This document shows, in pieces, positions 28,386 to 36,245 of a stretch of 64,000 nucleotides of DNA. The stretch lies in NCBI GenBank assembly GCA_050953825.1, contig JBMNNF010000004.1:36403-100402 (forward strand), written 5' to 3'. Made by a program: the position numbers and the translations under genes. Each line of letters starts with the position of its first letter. Positions within the stretch are counted from its first letter, which is position 1. The stretch is from DUQW01 sp050953825. GTDB taxonomy: Bacteria; Bacillota_I; Bacilli_A; Acholeplasmatales; Acholeplasmataceae. The notes under the pieces were generated by a model. That model saw only the letters and a list, made by a program, of their open reading frames with translations. It searched no databases and was not told the origin of the DNA.

Positions 28386-28970
28386 ATGTTTCAATATTTT
28401 ATATTGCAATCTAAAAAACCAGTCAAACAACAAAAAGAGATGTTAATCTCTCTTTTAAGGGAAGTTGTCAAGGTTAGTTATATTGACATTGATAATGAGT
28501 TTATTGTGGTTGTTTTTGAAGAAATGTTAGAATCACCACTTCCAGAAATAGCTCAAGTAATTACTGAAGAATTTTTCATTGAAATTAGAATTTATGAATC
28601 AACAAGATTTCATACAATCCACGAATTAGAAAAAAACATTAAAAAAGTTAAAAAAATATTAAAAGATTTAACTTTTGACATCAATGAAATCTATTTAACT
28701 GAAATTGATTTATTATATTTTGAAATATCAAAACCAATTGAAATCAATTATAAAAAAACCATCTTAAAAAAATATTATCAAGATGTAGAAATGAAAAATA
28801 TTTTAAAAGTGTTTTTTGAATGTAATCAAAATACTAGTGAAGCTAGTAAAAGACTATATATGCACCGTAACACTTTAATTCAAAAACTAGATAAGTTTTA
28901 TGAAGAAACTGGATTTAACCCGAGAAAATTTAAAGATGCGATGATAATCTATAAAGCTATCGAAAAATAA
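28386..28970 (+). CDS. PucR-type C-terminal HTH protein
   Basis: A 194-residue protein. The last 50 residues (FFECNQNTSEASKRLYMHRN then TLIQKLDKFYEETG) match the HTH_30 domain at the C-terminus of PucR/CdaR-type regulators. The N-terminal 140 residues are acidic and helical and I could not assign them; they are shorter than the usual sensing domains. It sits behind sufB before a terminator and may be cotranscribed with suf. A role in regulating suf is possible but unproven. Confidence 0.75.
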   Translation: MFQYFILQSKKPVKQQKEMLISLLREVVKVSYIDIDNEFIVVVFEEMLESPLPEIAQVITEEFFIEIRIYESTRFHTIHELEKNIKKVKKILKDLTFDINEIYLTEIDLLYFEISKPIEINYKKTILKKYYQDVEMKNILKVFFECNQNTSEASKRLYMHRNTLIQKLDKFYEETGFNPRKFKDAMIIYKAIEK

Positions 28971-28994
28971 TGTGCAATCTGCACATTTTTTTTA
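28969..28994 (+). terminator. Terminator after the suf/HTH transcript
   Basis: AATGTGCA (28969-28976) pairs with TGCACATT (28980-28987); loop ATC, then a run of T residues. It overlaps the stop codon of the HTH gene. Confidence 0.88.
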
Positions 28995-29005
28995 TGTTTC
29001 GAAAA

Positions 29006-29014
29006 TGTTAAAAT
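29006..29014 (+). promoter_or_regulatory. Extended -10 promoter for the sugar ABC ATPase
   Basis: TGTTAAAAT (hexamer 29009-29014), in the context ATGTTAAAATA shared by several promoters here. The -35 position falls in the preceding terminator's T run. Ribosome site AAAGGAGC at 29035-29042. Confidence 0.6.
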
Positions 29015-29047
29015 AAATGTGAAATTTAAAAATGAAAGGAGCTTTTT

Positions 29048-30442
29048 ATGGCAACACTAAAACTAAAAAAAATAAACAAAGTTTATCCGAATGGGGTTCA
29101 AGCGGTTTTCGATTTTGATTTAGATATTAAAGATAGAGAATTTATCGCATTTGTTGGACCATCTGGTTGTGGTAAGTCAACCACATTAAGAATGATTGCA
29201 GGTCTTGAAGAGATTACTGAAGGTGAATTATACATTGATGACGTCTTAGTCAATGATGTTCCACCAAAAGATAGAAATATTGCGATGGTATTCCAATCAT
29301 ATGCCCTTTATCCTCATATGACGGTATATGATAATATGGCATTTGGATTAAAATTAAGGAAAGTACCAAAACACGAAATTGAAGAAAAAGTTAATAACGC
29401 TGCTCAAATTTTAGGTTTAACTCCTTATTTAAGAAGAAAACCAAAAGCTTTATCAGGGGGTCAAAGACAAAGAGTTGCCTTAGGTAGAGCTATCGTTCGT
29501 GATGCGCGTGTCTTCTTAATGGACGAACCATTATCAAACTTAGATGCGAAATTAAGAGTTCAAACTCGTGGTGAGTTAATTAAACTTCATAAGAGTCTAC
29601 AAACAACAACCATTTATGTAACACATGACCAAATTGAAGCGATGACTATGGCTGATAGAATCGTTGTTATGAAAGACGGATATATTATGCAAGTTGGAAC
29701 TCCAAAAGAAATTTATGATAATCCGAATAATATTTTCGTTGGTGGATTTATTGGAACACCACCAATGAACTTCATTAAAGGAATAATTGATAAAAATGGT
29801 TATTTCCGTGTTGACAACTTCAAGATGAAAGTTCCAAAAGGAAAACTAGACATTGTTAAAGCTAATGATATGATCGATGCTGAAATTGTTTTAGGAATTA
29901 GACCAGAAGATATCCATGATGACAAAGTTGTTTTTGAAACTTATCCAGAAGCGGTAGTTGATATTGAAGTTGACGTAGCTGAATTATTAGGTGCTGAAAC
30001 TCATATTTACTCAAATTTAGGAGAATATCCATTCTCAGCATCAGTTGATGCTAGATATGACATTGAAATTGGTGAAAAGATTCAATTAGCTTTTGATATG
30101 AATAAGTGCCATTTCTTTGACCCAATTAGTGAAGAAAGATTATTATTAAGTGGAAATGTTAAAGAATTAAGAGCGGAACATGCAAGAAGAAAAGCTGAAA
30201 AAGAAGCTCAAGAAAGAGCTATGAGAGCCGAATTAGATAGATTAAAAGAAGAAGATCCAGAAGCGTACGAAAGAAAAATGGTTGAATTAAAACGAGAAGA
30301 AAGAAGAATTGAAAAAGAAACTAGAAAAGCCAAACAAGCAATGGGCGATGAAAGACCTGGATTAATTGAAAGAATTTCCAAATTCTTTAAAGAAAGAAAA
30401 GCTAAAAAAGAAGCTGAAAAAGCTGAAGAAAGTGAAGAATAA
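29048..30442 (+). CDS. msmK: Sugar ABC transporter ATP-binding protein (MsmK/UgpC/MalK type) with charged tail
   Basis: Nucleotide-binding subunit of CUT1-type sugar transporters, 464 residues against the usual 360-370. Walker A GPSGCGKSTT (about residues 37-46), Q-loop FQSYALYPHM, signature LSGGQRQRVALGRAIVR, Walker B FLMDEPLSNLDAKLR, then the OB-fold regulatory part (LGIRPEDIHD near 300). From about residue 375 an extra stretch of about 90 Lys/Glu/Arg-rich residues follows, predicted coiled coil. No permease or binding protein lies beside it, as is usual for MsmK, which can serve several sugar transporters. Glucuronide or sugar uptake linked to pectin use is possible. Confidence 0.9.
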   Translation: MATLKLKKINKVYPNGVQAVFDFDLDIKDREFIAFVGPSGCGKSTTLRMIAGLEEITEGELYIDDVLVNDVPPKDRNIAMVFQSYALYPHMTVYDNMAFGLKLRKVPKHEIEEKVNNAAQILGLTPYLRRKPKALSGGQRQRVALGRAIVRDARVFLMDEPLSNLDAKLRVQTRGELIKLHKSLQTTTIYVTHDQIEAMTMADRIVVMKDGYIMQVGTPKEIYDNPNNIFVGGFIGTPPMNFIKGIIDKNGYFRVDNFKMKVPKGKLDIVKANDMIDAEIVLGIRPEDIHDDKVVFETYPEAVVDIEVDVAELLGAETHIYSNLGEYPFSASVDARYDIEIGEKIQLAFDMNKCHFFDPISEERLLLSGNVKELRAEHARRKAEKEAQERAMRAELDRLKEEDPEAYERKMVELKREERRIEKETRKAKQAMGDERPGLIERISKFFKERKAKKEAEKAEESEE

Positions 30443-30447
30443 AAATT

Positions 30448-30471
30448 AAAGAGGCGGGAGCCTCTTTTTTT
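30448..30471 (+). terminator. Terminator after the sugar ABC ATPase
   Basis: AAAGAGGC (30448-30455), loop GGGA, GCCTCTTT (30460-30467), then T residues. Confidence 0.93.
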
Positions 30472-30482
30472 GGAATAAAATT

Positions 30483-30899
30483 ATGATTAAATACATGATA
30501 AATACCCCTTATGGTTCCAACATTTTTAAAACCAATCAAATAGTAGAAATGTCCTCTAAAAATAATCTTTCTATAATCAAACAAATATGCCTTCAAAATC
30601 TATTTACATATGAAGGATATATCAAGGCGGTAACAAAAATCTTTTCTAAAAAATATAATATTCCAGTATATATTGATCAAAATCATATGTTTATCCCAAT
30701 CAGGAGAGTTAGAGATTACGAAAACACATGGATTAACTACGCTACAGTACTAACATATGAACCTTACGAGAACCAAGTTTTAATTACATTTAAAGATTAC
30801 GACAGATTAATAATTAATATGAAATATAATTTGTTTCATAAAAGGGTAGAAACATTAAATAAAATAATTAATTACACAGTAAAGATTAACGAGTTTTAA
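30483..30899 (+). CDS. comK: ComK-like competence transcription factor
   Basis: Protein of 138 residues (an in-frame ATG at 30495 would give 134). The layout follows ComK: an opening phrase YGSNIFKTNQIVE, then SIIKQICLQNLFTYEGYIKA (ComK has a Cys followed by S-S-Y-x-G-R), IPVYIDQNHMFIPIRRVRDY then NTWINY (ComK: PI-x-hydrophobic-FPT-SPR-x-x-C-W-I), and VLITFKDYDRLIINM. ComK activates DNA-uptake genes in Bacillus; homologues occur in other Firmicutes. It is shorter than Bacillus ComK (192), lacking the C-terminal tail. No clear promoter or ribosome site is visible; the frame begins 12 bases after the preceding terminator. Assignment rests on pattern similarity only. Confidence 0.65.
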   Translation: MIKYMINTPYGSNIFKTNQIVEMSSKNNLSIIKQICLQNLFTYEGYIKAVTKIFSKKYNIPVYIDQNHMFIPIRRVRDYENTWINYATVLTYEPYENQVLITFKDYDRLIINMKYNLFHKRVETLNKIINYTVKINEF

Positions 30900-30939
30900 A
30901 CGTTTTTTCCGTTTTAAACTTTATAAAAACAATTTTAAA

Positions 30940-30948
30940 TGGTAAAAT
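30940..30948 (+). promoter_or_regulatory. Extended -10 promoter for the AAA ATPase gene
   Basis: TGGTAAAAT (hexamer 30943-30948). Ribosome site AAGGAGGG at 30957-30964, before the ATG at 30970. Confidence 0.62.
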
Positions 30949-30969
30949 ACGCTTGTAAGGAGGGAAATT

Positions 30970-32124
30970 ATGAAATTATTAAAAATCAACGTTTCTGGAT
31001 TTATGATGTTAGAAGATGAGTTTTCGATAGATTTTTTAACTAAAGCCAAGATAATGGATTTAGATAAAGAGGAAGAACTTCTTGAAATAGAAGAAAATTT
31101 GTTTATGCCTACTACATTTGTATTTACTGGGAAAAACTCAAGTGGCAAAACTACTGTTTTGAAGCTTATCAGTTTTGTGCTACGTTTTTTGTTTAATGGT
31201 AGAGCGGATTATAATCCTATGTTTTTTAGAAAAGACATTATTTATTTAGAACTATATTTTTTATTAGAAGGCACAATTTATAAATATAAATCAGAATTAT
31301 ATAAACCAGAGGAAACTATAGATGTTGATAGTTCAAAATATTGTTATATTCAAAACGAGGAACTATATTTTAAAAAATATTACAAAAGCTATGGTAAGAA
31401 TATATATGATGATAAGTATATAAAAATTAATCATCAAAAAAATAGAGTATTAGATACTTCCATTTTGTATGAGATCAGTAGACACAAAAACTTTAATGTC
31501 TATTTACCAACACAAGATATTTTAGATATTCAATTTGTATTTGAAAATTTTGAAAAAATTGCAGAAGGTGACTTACTTGTTAAAATAATAAATCTTTTTG
31601 ATGAAAATATAAACGACATTTATTATGATAAAGAAGAAAAACTATATTTTTTAGATATTATCGGTTTAGGCAAAAAATCATTACGTATAAATCAATTAGA
31701 TCAATTTTTATCAGAAGGAACTAAAAAAGGAGTTATAATATTTGCTCTTGCTATCATGGTATTAAAAAGCGGTGGGACGTTAATTATAGATGAAATAGAA
31801 AATAGTTTTCACAAAAATTTAGTTGAAAATATAATTTTGATATTCAATGATAAACGAATCAATAAAAATAACGCTAACTTAATTTTTAGCACGCATTATG
31901 TTGAAATTCTAGATTTGATAAGACGAAGAGATAGTATTTATATAATGAATAAAAAAGATTATATTACAGCATTTAATTTGCATTTAGATTTTGACGGCAG
32001 ATCAGACTTATTAAAGAGTAATCAGTTTAATAATAATACATTTGACACACTTATAAATTACAACAAGTTAATGATTTTAAAGAAGAGGTTATTTAATGAA
32101 GTATCTGATATTATTAGAAGGTAA
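30970..32124 (+). CDS. AAA family ATPase (AAA_15/OLD-like), probable decayed defence module
   Basis: ATPase of 384 residues of the SMC/OLD-like kind. The N-terminal MKLLKINVSGFMMLEDEFSI precedes Walker A FTGKNSSGKTT (Lys60). LSEGTKKGVIIFALAI near residue 248 stands for the ABC signature, Walker B TLIIDEIENSF is near 271, and a switch histidine is in IFSTHYVEIL. Such genes typically precede a TOPRIM or RloB-type gene and act in anti-phage or DNA-repair systems. Here the following gene is a 40-codon stub, so the module looks broken although the ATPase itself is intact. It has its own promoter; the sequence is even more AT-rich than its neighbours, which may mark a transferred region. Confidence 0.82.
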   Translation: MKLLKINVSGFMMLEDEFSIDFLTKAKIMDLDKEEELLEIEENLFMPTTFVFTGKNSSGKTTVLKLISFVLRFLFNGRADYNPMFFRKDIIYLELYFLLEGTIYKYKSELYKPEETIDVDSSKYCYIQNEELYFKKYYKSYGKNIYDDKYIKINHQKNRVLDTSILYEISRHKNFNVYLPTQDILDIQFVFENFEKIAEGDLLVKIINLFDENINDIYYDKEEKLYFLDIIGLGKKSLRINQLDQFLSEGTKKGVIIFALAIMVLKSGGTLIIDEIENSFHKNLVENIILIFNDKRINKNNANLIFSTHYVEILDLIRRRDSIYIMNKKDYITAFNLHLDFDGRSDLLKSNQFNNNTFDTLINYNKLMILKKRLFNEVSDIIRR

Positions 32125-32218
32125 TACTGAAAAAGCATTTGTTAAGCTTTTAATAGAAAAAGGATTATTTTCTATAGAAGTTGATGATGTTAATGTTAAT
32201 ATAAAACTGTGCCACTAA
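32096..32218 (+). pseudogene. Truncated TOPRIM-like partner of the AAA ATPase
   Basis: A 40-codon frame starts inside the end of the ATPase gene and has the ribosome site AAGAGG (32082-32087). It reads MKYLILLEGNTEKAFVKLL then a few more residues, and stops at 32216-32218. The LLEGNTEKAF phrase is what opens TOPRIM-type proteins (hydrophobic strand, EG, then an acidic residue), which normally run for 200 or more residues. The rest is missing, replaced by a short AT-rich stretch and a terminator, so an internal deletion is likely. Confidence 0.62.
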
Positions 32219-32281
32219 ATATTAAAACATTAAAATGAAAGATACTTATTAGAACTAATAAAATCAAATTAAAAATCACAA

Positions 32282-32311
32282 AAAGAGCATAATTATTATG
32301 TTCTTTTTTTC
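32282..32311 (+). terminator. Terminator before pgk
   Basis: AAAGAGCATAA (32282-32292) pairs with TTATGTTCTTT (32296-32306, one G-T pair), loop TTA, then T residues. Confidence 0.85.
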
Positions 32312-32358
32312 TTTAAAACCCTTTCATACACAATTCAATAAACATTCAGTTATTATTA

Positions 32359-32367
32359 TGTTATAAT
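32359..32367 (+). promoter_or_regulatory. Extended -10 promoter of the pgk operon
   Basis: TGTTATAAT gives a perfect TATAAT (32362-32367) with TGn extension. No convincing -35. Ribosome site AAAGGAGAT at 32382-32390. Confidence 0.7.
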
Positions 32368-32398
32368 AATAGCGAATAAGTAAAGGAGATGTAAAACT

Positions 32399-33592
32399 AT
32401 GTCGAAACTTACGATTAGAGATTTAAAATTAAAGAATAAGAAACTTTTAGTTAGGGTTGATTTCAATGTTCCATTTAAAGATGGACAAATTTCAGATGAT
32501 AATAGAATTATTCAAGCCCTACCTACAATTTTATTTGCGATTAAAAAAGGAGCAAAAGTTATTTTATTATCACATTTAGGAAGAGTTAAAACCAAAGAAG
32601 ATTTAGCTAAAAACTCACTAGCACCTGTTGCCAAAAGATTAGAAGAGTTATTAGGTAAACCAGTCGTCTTCATTCCAGAAACAAGAGGACCTAAATTAGA
32701 AGCGGCAATTAATGATATGGAAGCTGGCGATGTTTTAATGATTGAAAATACTCGTTTTGAAGATTTAGATGGCAATAAAGAATCTAAAAATAATCCTGAA
32801 TTAGGTAAATATTGGGCATCATTAGGTGACTTATTTGTTAATGATGCATTTGGTACAGCCCACAGAGCTCATGCTTCAAATGTTGGAATTGCTTCTAATA
32901 TTGGAGGAGCGGCAGCAGGATTTTTATTAGAAAAAGAAATTAAATTTATTGGTGAAGCGGTTGATAAACCAAAAAGACCATTTGTTGCTATTTTAGGAGG
33001 AGCTAAAGTAAGTGACAAAATTGGAGTTATTGAAAACTTATTAAAAACTGCTGATCATATTTTAATCGGCGGCGGAATGGCTTATACATTTGTTAAAGCT
33101 CAAGGACACGATGTTGGCTTGAGTTTAGTTGAAGATGACAAATTAGATTTAGCTAAAGAATTATTAGAAAAAGCTCAAGGCAAAATCATTTTAGGATCAG
33201 ATGTTTATACCGCTAAAGAATTTTCAAATGATTCAGAAAAGAATTTAAGGGATTATGAAAATATTCCAGCTGATGAAATGGGATTAGACGTTGGGCCTAA
33301 GACTATTGAAACATTTAAGAAATATTTAAAAGATGCTAAAACTGTTGTGTGGAATGGACCGTTAGGCGTATTTGAATTTCCTAACTTTGCTAATGGTACA
33401 GTTGAAATTGCTAAATATTTATCAACACTAACTGGTGCAACAACAGTAGTTGGTGGTGGTGATTCAGCAGCTGCCGTTATTGAAAACGGATTAGAAAAAG
33501 GATTCACTCATATTTCTACAGGAGGCGGAGCATCTTTAGAATACTTAGAAGGCAAGAAACTTCCAGGTATTGAATGTGTGGTTAATAAATAA
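32399..33592 (+). CDS. pgk: Phosphoglycerate kinase
   Basis: Glycolytic kinase of 397 residues that makes ATP from 1,3-bisphosphoglycerate. The N-terminal RVDFNVPFKDGQISDDNRI, HLGR (about residue 60), GGAKVSDKIGVI (about 200) and the C-terminal GGGDSAAAVIENG are all present. It is the first gene of a four-gene operon; its last base is shared with the start of the following regulator gene. gapA is not adjacent, unlike the common gapA-pgk-tpiA layout. Confidence 0.98.
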   Translation: MSKLTIRDLKLKNKKLLVRVDFNVPFKDGQISDDNRIIQALPTILFAIKKGAKVILLSHLGRVKTKEDLAKNSLAPVAKRLEELLGKPVVFIPETRGPKLEAAINDMEAGDVLMIENTRFEDLDGNKESKNNPELGKYWASLGDLFVNDAFGTAHRAHASNVGIASNIGGAAAGFLLEKEIKFIGEAVDKPKRPFVAILGGAKVSDKIGVIENLLKTADHILIGGGMAYTFVKAQGHDVGLSLVEDDKLDLAKELLEKAQGKIILGSDVYTAKEFSNDSEKNLRDYENIPADEMGLDVGPKTIETFKKYLKDAKTVVWNGPLGVFEFPNFANGTVEIAKYLSTLTGATTVVGGGDSAAAVIENGLEKGFTHISTGGGASLEYLEGKKLPGIECVVNK

Positions 33593-34134
33593 TGGTTGAT
33601 TTAGGCAAGAAAATTAGAGAATTAAGATTAGCTAACGACTTAACTCAAGAAGAACTTGCTAACCGTGTAGAATTAACTAAAGGTTATATTTCACAACTTG
33701 AAAATAATTTAACTTCACCTTCAATTAATACACTATATTCCATTTTGGAAGTGTTAGGAACTGATGTTCATGAGTTTTTTAGTTTAGAAAACGATGTAGT
33801 TATTACATATAAAGAGGAAGATTACTACACCAAAGAAGATAATGTATTAAAAAATGAAATCTTTTGGATTGTTCCAGATGCCCAAAAATATCAAATGGAA
33901 CCAATCATTGTCGAGATTCAATCTGGTGGTCAAACTCAAATTGATGGGCCACATTCTGGTGAAGAATTTGGCTATGTTTTGGAAGGTAGGATTACGTTAG
34001 TCTATAATAAGAAAAGATATCCTCTAAAAAGAGGAGAGACTTTTTATTACTTAGCTCACAAAGAACACTACATTATTAATAATTCTAGCTCAAAAGCTAA
34101 AATTTTATGGGTGTCAACACCCCCAATGTTTTAA
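33592..34134 (+). CDS. XRE-family regulator with C-terminal cupin
   Basis: A 180-residue regulator. The N-terminal helix-turn-helix (residues 5-60, LRLANDLTQEELANRVELTK then GYISQLENN) is followed by a short linker and a cupin domain (about 108-175, with SGEEFGYVLEGRITL and LKRGETFYY) of the PuuR/SutR architecture, which senses small molecules. It overlaps the pgk stop by one base. Its place between glycolytic genes is odd: it may sense a metabolite and autoregulate, but no target is evident. Members of this architecture often control polyamine or amino acid use. Confidence 0.9.
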   Translation: MVDLGKKIRELRLANDLTQEELANRVELTKGYISQLENNLTSPSINTLYSILEVLGTDVHEFFSLENDVVITYKEEDYYTKEDNVLKNEIFWIVPDAQKYQMEPIIVEIQSGGQTQIDGPHSGEEFGYVLEGRITLVYNKKRYPLKRGETFYYLAHKEHYIINNSSSKAKILWVSTPPMF

Positions 34135-34157
34135 AAAAAGAAAAGAGGAGAAAAGAT

Positions 34158-34406
34158 ATGGTAACTAAAGAGATTATGATTTCGAGCACTAATGGTATTC
34201 ATGCATCTTTAGCTGCTAAGGTAGTTCAAGCTGCATCAAAATATTCAGTCGATATTACTCTTCATTATCGTGATCGAGTGATTGATTTAAAATCAATATT
34301 AGGGTTAATGTCATTAGCTGTTCCTTATGGGGAAAATGTTAAGATAGTAGCTTCTGGAGAGCGCGCTAATGAAGCCATTAAAGAAATAACTAAAATATTA
34401 GGATGA
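34158..34406 (+). CDS. ptsH: HPr-family phosphocarrier protein with altered active site
   Basis: HPr-like protein of 82 residues. Start chosen at 34158 behind AGAGGAG (34144-34150); an earlier ATG at 34107 lies within the regulator gene. His15, the residue phosphorylated by PEP/enzyme I, is present (NGIHASLAA), and so is the regulatory Ser46 (LKSILGLMSL). However the near-invariant Arg17-Pro18 after the histidine is Ser17-Leu18. In the PTS, Arg17 is needed for efficient phosphoryl transfer, so sugar-transport activity is doubtful, while the Ser46/CcpA signalling surface looks intact, as in Crh. No ptsI is nearby. It lies between the regulator and tpiA in one operon. Confidence 0.9.
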   Translation: MVTKEIMISSTNGIHASLAAKVVQAASKYSVDITLHYRDRVIDLKSILGLMSLAVPYGENVKIVASGERANEAIKEITKILG

Positions 34407-34411
34407 TAAAA

Positions 34412-35176
34412 ATGAAAAAAAGAATACCTGTAATTGCTGGAAATTGGAAAATGTTTAAAACTAGAGATGACGCTTTGTCATTTATTTATCAAGTAAATAC
34501 CAAAGTGCCAGCTAAAGAAGAAGTTGAAACAATTTTGTTTGTTTCACCAATTTATTTAAGAACACTTGTTAAAAGACAAGAAGATGATTTAAGAATCGGT
34601 GCCCAAAATATGCATTTTGCTGAAGAAGGAGCATTTACTGGTGAAGTATCAGCAAAAATGCTTACTAATATTGGTACAACTCATGTTTTAATTGGCCACA
34701 GCGAAAGAAGACAATACTTTGCTGAAACCGATGAAACAGTTAATAAAAAAATTAAGACGGCGCATCTAAATGGACTTATTCCAACAGTTTGCGTTGGGGA
34801 AAGTTTAGAAATTAGAGAAAAAGGATTAACCAATCAAGTCGTTAAAGACCAAGTGGTTAAAGCTTTTGATGGAATCTCTAAAGAAGATGCATTAAAGACA
34901 ATCATCGCTTACGAACCAATTTGGGCAATTGGAACTGGTAAGACTGCTACACCACAAGATGCTAATGATACAATTAAATCAATTAGAGCTAATTTAGTTG
35001 AATTATATGGTAAAAAAGTAGCCGAAGAAATGAGAATTTTATATGGTGGTTCGGTTAATCCAAAGAATATCAAAGATTTATTAAATGAATCTGATATTGA
35101 TGGCGCTTTAGTTGGTGGCGCTTCACTTGATCCTATTTCATATTTACAGTTAGTTGAAGCCGCCAAAAATAAGTAA
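34412..35176 (+). CDS. tpiA: Triose-phosphate isomerase
   Basis: TIM-barrel enzyme of 254 residues that interconverts dihydroxyacetone phosphate and glyceraldehyde 3-phosphate. Substrate loop NWKMFKT follows the start; the catalytic His is in GHSERR (His96) and the catalytic Glu in AYEPIWAIGTG (Glu168). Phosphate loop YGGSV is present. The start is taken at 34412 because the family begins just before the NWKM strand and AGGATGA lies a good distance upstream; the in-frame ATG at 34403 overlaps the HPr stop and is also possible. Last gene of the pgk operon. Confidence 0.98.
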   Translation: MKKRIPVIAGNWKMFKTRDDALSFIYQVNTKVPAKEEVETILFVSPIYLRTLVKRQEDDLRIGAQNMHFAEEGAFTGEVSAKMLTNIGTTHVLIGHSERRQYFAETDETVNKKIKTAHLNGLIPTVCVGESLEIREKGLTNQVVKDQVVKAFDGISKEDALKTIIAYEPIWAIGTGKTATPQDANDTIKSIRANLVELYGKKVAEEMRILYGGSVNPKNIKDLLNESDIDGALVGGASLDPISYLQLVEAAKNK

Positions 35177-35186
35177 AATTATGCTG

Positions 35187-35213
35187 AAAAAGAGCTGCAA
35201 AAGCTCTTTTTTT
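35187..35213 (+). terminator. Terminator of the pgk-tpiA operon
   Basis: AAAAAGAGCT (35187-35196) pairs with AGCTCTTTTT (35202-35211), loop GCAAA, T run. Confidence 0.94.
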
Positions 35214-35232
35214 GATTGTAGAAATAACTCTT

Positions 35233-35261
35233 TTGACTAAGTTATTATTTACTGATAAAAT
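35233..35261 (+). promoter_or_regulatory. Promoter of the lplA-gcv operon
   Basis: TTGACT (35233-35238), 17-bp spacer, TGA-extended TAAAAT (35256-35261). The leader is only about 22 bases, with AAGGGTG (35271-35277) before the ATG at 35290. No glycine riboswitch is possible in so short a leader. Confidence 0.78.
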
Positions 35262-35289
35262 AGAGACAATAAGGGTGTGTAATATATTT

Positions 35290-36240
35290 ATGAAATATAT
35301 TAATTTAGAAGATTACGGGAGACAAAAAGATTCGTTTTATTTCGCTTTAGAAAAATATCTTCTAACTTTAACAGATGATTATTCATTTTTATGGACAGTA
35401 TTTCCAGCGGTGATTATTGGGAAACACCAGATTATCAATCAAGAAATTAATCAAAAAGTGTTAGAAGAAAATAATATTAGTTTATTTAGAAGACCTTCTG
35501 GTGGAGGGGCAGTATACTCTGATGAAGGGTGTATTAAATATACTTTTATTTCTAAAAAAATGAGCAAAGATGAACTTTATTGCGATTCATTATCTAAAAT
35601 TAAAAATTTTTTGAAAACTTTAGGATTGAACGCTGAATTCTCAGGAAGAAATGATTTGTTAATTAATGGATATAAATTTTCTGGCAACGCATATTATCAA
35701 ACTAAAGATGGAAAAGTTTTGCACGGAACAATTTTATTTAATACCGATTTAGAAAAAATGGCACAAGTATTAACTCCGACTAAAGAAAAATTAGAATCAA
35801 AAGGAGTTAAATCAGTTCGTTCTAGAGTCACTAACCTATCCAATTTATTAAATATCGATCGTGATGAATTTGTTAGGTTATTACAAAACTATTTAAACAC
35901 TAATGAAGAAAAATTAACTGAAGAAGAAGATCAAATTATTAAACAATATCAAAAAGATTTTGAAACATTTAATTGGATTTACCAAGACCAATTAAATTAT
36001 AATCAAATCATATCTAAAAGATTTCATTTTGGAGAAGTAGTATTGAATTTTAATTTAGATAATAATAAAATTGTAAACATTAAAATTTTAGGAGACTTCT
36101 TTGAAAAAAATGAAATTGTAGAATTAGAAGAAAAACTTAAGAATTTTAATTTAAAAAATAATGAACTACCAATAAATGTTGGTGATTATATTGAAAATAT
36201 GAAAAACGAAGAATTTTTAAAATTATTGAAAGGAACTTGA
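35290..36240 (+). CDS. lplA: Lipoate-protein ligase
   Basis: Enzyme of 316 residues that attaches free lipoate to lipoyl domains through lipoyl-AMP. The motif RRPSGGGAVYSDEGC (about residue 70) is the lipoate-binding loop, GRNDLLINGYKFSGNA (about 120) carries the catalytic Lys, and HGTILFNTDL follows. The C-terminal third fits the small accessory domain of LplA. The start at 35290 fits the promoter and ribosome site; the frame also runs upstream without a better start. It precedes gcvT-gcvH and probably lipoylates GcvH, suggesting that the cell salvages lipoate. Confidence 0.94.
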   Translation: MKYINLEDYGRQKDSFYFALEKYLLTLTDDYSFLWTVFPAVIIGKHQIINQEINQKVLEENNISLFRRPSGGGAVYSDEGCIKYTFISKKMSKDELYCDSLSKIKNFLKTLGLNAEFSGRNDLLINGYKFSGNAYYQTKDGKVLHGTILFNTDLEKMAQVLTPTKEKLESKGVKSVRSRVTNLSNLLNIDRDEFVRLLQNYLNTNEEKLTEEEDQIIKQYQKDFETFNWIYQDQLNYNQIISKRFHFGEVVLNFNLDNNKIVNIKILGDFFEKNEIVELEEKLKNFNLKNNELPINVGDYIENMKNEEFLKLLKGT

Positions 36241-36245
36241 TAAAA

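Noticed and set aside
34107..34157. ATG start for HPr inside the regulator gene
   Set aside because: The family begins about 12 residues before GIH; the ATG at 34158 places His at position 15 and has a good ribosome site.
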